Shown: positions 62,067 through 64,000 of the stretch, piece after piece
Numbering within the stretch: the first letter of the stretch is position 1
Layout of the letters: each line of letters begins with the position of its first letter
Origin: Verrucomicrobiota bacterium
GTDB lineage: Bacteria; Verrucomicrobiota; Verrucomicrobiia; CAIQCK01
DNA length: 64,000 nt
Reading direction: 5' to 3'
Assembly (NCBI GenBank): GCA_026397915.1
Contig: JAPLTX010000023.1
Coordinates: 62,001 to 126,000, forward strand
Notes under the pieces: model-generated
What the model was told of the DNA's origin: nothing
Databases searched by the model: none
Seen by the model: only the letters and a program-made list of their open reading frames with translations
Translations under genes and position numbers: made by a program

Positions 62067-62551
62067 GCAGATTTTGCGAGCAGCGCCTGTCCGCAACAGC
62101 CGATGCCGCCCACGAGCGTCACCAGCGCGCAGTAGCGGTGCAACTCGACCAGAACCTCCTGGCCATGCGTGCCGAACCACGGCTGCATCATCACCACCGC
62201 CGACAGCACAACGCCCAGCCCGCCGAGCACGAGAGTCCAAAAGAGGCACTTGCAACCGCAGCTCTCCGCCTCGGCGCGAAACACGGCCAGCAACGCCAGA
62301 CTCCCGGCGAACGCGCCGCCGCTGCCGGTGTGGCAGATCAACAGGTAGCCAGTGAGGTGATGGCCGAGCAATGCGGCGTAGAAGCCGGTGAGCGCCAGCA
62401 AGGCAAAGCTCAACACCATCACCAAAGCGAGGAGTTTGTCCAGCGCGGGAAACCGCACTGGCGTCCTGGCCGCGGTGCTGCACGAAGCGCTGCCGCACTT
62501 GGCGGCCAGCGCACCGACAATCACGGAAACCACTGTGAGAATCTTGAACAT
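62063..62551 (-). CDS. Four-helix membrane protein, probable b-type cytochrome
   Basis: 162 residues with four or five hydrophobic segments. Histidines lie at helix positions suited to haem: LLGHHLTGYLLICHTGSGG and FGTHGQEVLVELHRYCAL. A Cys-rich stretch (AKCGSASCS) follows the first helix and GCKCLF lies in the middle. I do not recognise the exact family; the layout resembles small diheme cytochrome b subunits of quinol-oxidising complexes. It lies 7 bp after the multihaem cytochrome gene and overlaps apbE. Confidence 0.6.
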   Translation of the reverse strand: MFKILTVVSVIVGALAAKCGSASCSTAARTPVRFPALDKLLALVMVLSFALLALTGFYAALLGHHLTGYLLICHTGSGGAFAGSLALLAVFRAEAESCGCKCLFWTLVLGGLGVVLSAVVMMQPWFGTHGQEVLVELHRYCALVTLVGGIGCCGQALLAKSA

Positions 62552-62558
62552 GGCGTAG

Positions 62559-64000
62559 CTACTCCTTCTTTCCGAGGTAACGGGCGAACCGCTGCAAACC
62601 AACCAACGCGCCCACGCCCAGCATGGCGGCCATCAATCCGCAGCAACCCCACAGCGTCATCTTGAACAACGGCCGCATCGTAAACGTCAGTCCGAACAAC
62701 TTGTGGTAACTGCCATCGAGCTTTTCCAACTCCACCATCTTCTTCACCGCCACGGTCTTCGTCTTGAGCGGGCCGCCTGCGACGATGCGGCCAAAGAGCA
62801 TCGCCGCCTCTGTGGAGTGGCATTCGGTGCACGCCCGCGCGCCAAGCGACGCCTGCGCGGAACGGACGTTGTGCGCCACCGGCCAGAAGACCGGCTCGGC
62901 GGCGGGATTGCTCGACGCTGCCAGCTTGCCGTCCTTGCCGAGCGCGAAGACGTAGCCTCGGCCGACATAAGCGAACTCGGCGGACTTGTCGGCCGCCGCC
63001 AGCGTCTGCAACATCAGCGCCAGTTGCTCCTCGGTGAAACTCTGCACGGTGCCGGCGGTTTCCACGACCGCACGCACGGCGAATTCAGAGACGATCGGCT
63101 TGAACTTCCCGTTCACCGTCCGACCCCAGACCGGGGCGGCATGGTCATCCGACGAGTCGGCAACCCCAAGACTGCCATCCTCGTTGCGCGTGTATATTTT
63201 CTTGCCGCGCGCCAGTGACGGCGCGCCCATCGCCGCATCATCCGGCGCAATCGCTTGCAGCACTTCCAGCAATCGCGTCTCAACTGCGGACTCCAGTTGC
63301 GCCGCAGCCGGATCGAAACTCGGCGCGAGCGGCAATAACTTGCCGTCCTTCAGCAGCGCGAACCCGGACGGCGAGCCGGTGGGTGGCGCGAACGTCGTGT
63401 CGAGGTCCACGTCGCCGTCGGCGTTGGCGTGAAACAGCTTGCCTGATGCGACAAAGACCGTTTCGCCACTTTCGTCGCCAAGCTGGCCGAACGCCTTCAG
63501 CACGGCGCCGATCTGATGGCCGGCGTCGAGGATGCCCTTGGCGGTCTTCGCCAGTTCATCGGGCTGAATCGGCGTGAGTTTACCGTTGGCGCGGCGCGCC
63601 CAGAACGCGGGCCACATCACGCGGTGCGGCGCAATCTTGCCATCGCTGCCCTTGACGAAGACAGGCTCCTGGATGAACGGCGCGTCAGTGAACCAGAGCG
63701 CGCGACCGTGAATGCCAAGCCGGTTCGCCCGCGACACGCGCACGTCGGTCGGCGTCGCACCGGGCATCGGGCCGGAGTGGCATGTGGTGCAGGAAAGTTT
63801 CTCGAAATGCACCGGTGGGATGCCGCCGTGCCGGGGATATGGCGCGCCCAAACGCCCGCCGCCCTTGGCCGGCTCCTCGACGTGGCAACCGCGGCAACTG
63901 AAGTCACCAACCGACGCGTCCTTGCGCTCAACCGCTTCGGTCTCATAGCCGCGCACGATCTTGTGGTTGATGTCGTTGCGATGACAGTCAACGCACTGAA
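62559..64000 (-). CDS. Multihaem cytochrome c with C-terminal membrane helix (partial, 5' end off window)
   Basis: At least 479 residues; the frame runs off the right edge. Four CxxCH haem sites are visible: CVDCH (63981-63995), CRGCH (63882-63896), CTTCH (63777-63791) and CTECH (62817-62831); more may lie beyond the edge. After the third haem come 300 residues with few haems, then the last haem and a C-terminal transmembrane helix (WGCCGLMAAMLGVGALVGL) with a basic end. Exposed to the periplasm, it probably transfers electrons between a quinone-linked membrane subunit (the next gene) and an oxidoreductase. Confidence 0.85.
   Translation of the reverse strand, partial: QCVDCHRNDINHKIVRGYETEAVERKDASVGDFSCRGCHVEEPAKGGGRLGAPYPRHGGIPPVHFEKLSCTTCHSGPMPGATPTDVRVSRANRLGIHGRALWFTDAPFIQEPVFVKGSDGKIAPHRVMWPAFWARRANGKLTPIQPDELAKTAKGILDAGHQIGAVLKAFGQLGDESGETVFVASGKLFHANADGDVDLDTTFAPPTGSPSGFALLKDGKLLPLAPSFDPAAAQLESAVETRLLEVLQAIAPDDAAMGAPSLARGKKIYTRNEDGSLGVADSSDDHAAPVWGRTVNGKFKPIVSEFAVRAVVETAGTVQSFTEEQLALMLQTLAAADKSAEFAYVGRGYVFALGKDGKLAASSNPAAEPVFWPVAHNVRSAQASLGARACTECHSTEAAMLFGRIVAGGPLKTKTVAVKKMVELEKLDGSYHKLFGLTFTMRPLFKMTLWGCCGLMAAMLGVGALVGLQRFARYLGKKE

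Overview
The window looks like chromosomal DNA of a GC-rich member of the PVC group, most likely a Verrucomicrobiota (Limisphaerales/Pedosphaera-like) bacterium. The reasons are several secreted sulfatases, DUF1680/GH127 enzymes, BNR and five-bladed-propeller proteins, a CehA/McbA-type PHP enzyme and SGNH hydrolases in long ATGA-coupled operons, beside a Hox hydrogenase. The taxonomic call is inference from gene content; no rRNA or marker gene is present. I found no tRNA, rRNA, CRISPR array or insertion sequence.

Layout. 1-600: the 3' end of an unknown gene and a degenerate 21-bp tandem array. 592-3174: a SEFIR-STAND-TPR (NLR-like) defence-type gene next to a broken TIR fragment. 3.3-33.2 kb: a carbohydrate-foraging island, mostly on the minus strand, with three transcription units: GH127 > PHP > SGNH; three sulfatases > AGE epimerase > PIG-L deacetylase > BNR protein; and an eight-gene operon of two propeller proteins > sialidase/golvesin/FAD-oxidoreductase fusion > SGNH > RraA > 2-hydroxyacid dehydrogenase > NanM-like mutarotase > MFS transporter. 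A NanA/DapA-type lyase + DUF1680 pair lies between them. The set sialidase-like, SGNH esterase, NanM-like, SLC17-like MFS, NAL-like and AGE epimerase suggests use of sialic acid or a related 2-keto acid sugar.

33.9-58.4 kb is an anaerobic energy module: a maturation protease, hypE, hoxEFUYH (group 3d bidirectional NAD-linked [NiFe]-hydrogenase), and a maturation operon hypF-hypC-nifJ-pyrD-like-hypD with pyruvate:ferredoxin oxidoreductase embedded in it. This points to fermentative redox balancing that couples pyruvate oxidation to H2. It is interrupted by a PPK2 kinase and by an ECF sigma / membrane protein / CHAT-protease operon flanked by two 30-bp near-identical direct repeats. The end of the window carries a PMT-type glycosyltransferase, a discoidin-like secreted protein and an electron-transfer unit (multihaem cytochrome c, b-type-like membrane protein, ApbE) that runs off the edge.

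The most unusual signal is a pair of 21-bp-period arrays. The clear one (36125-36502) has 18 units of an imperfect palindrome, TGTCACATGACAT, each followed by 8 variable bases, with no indel in 378 bp, so every dyad falls on the same helix face. The other (127-336) has ten units sharing only the first half-site (TGTAAC-like). Second is a three-domain fusion whose two interdomain junctions each contain a short palindrome of the dispersed REP-like type.
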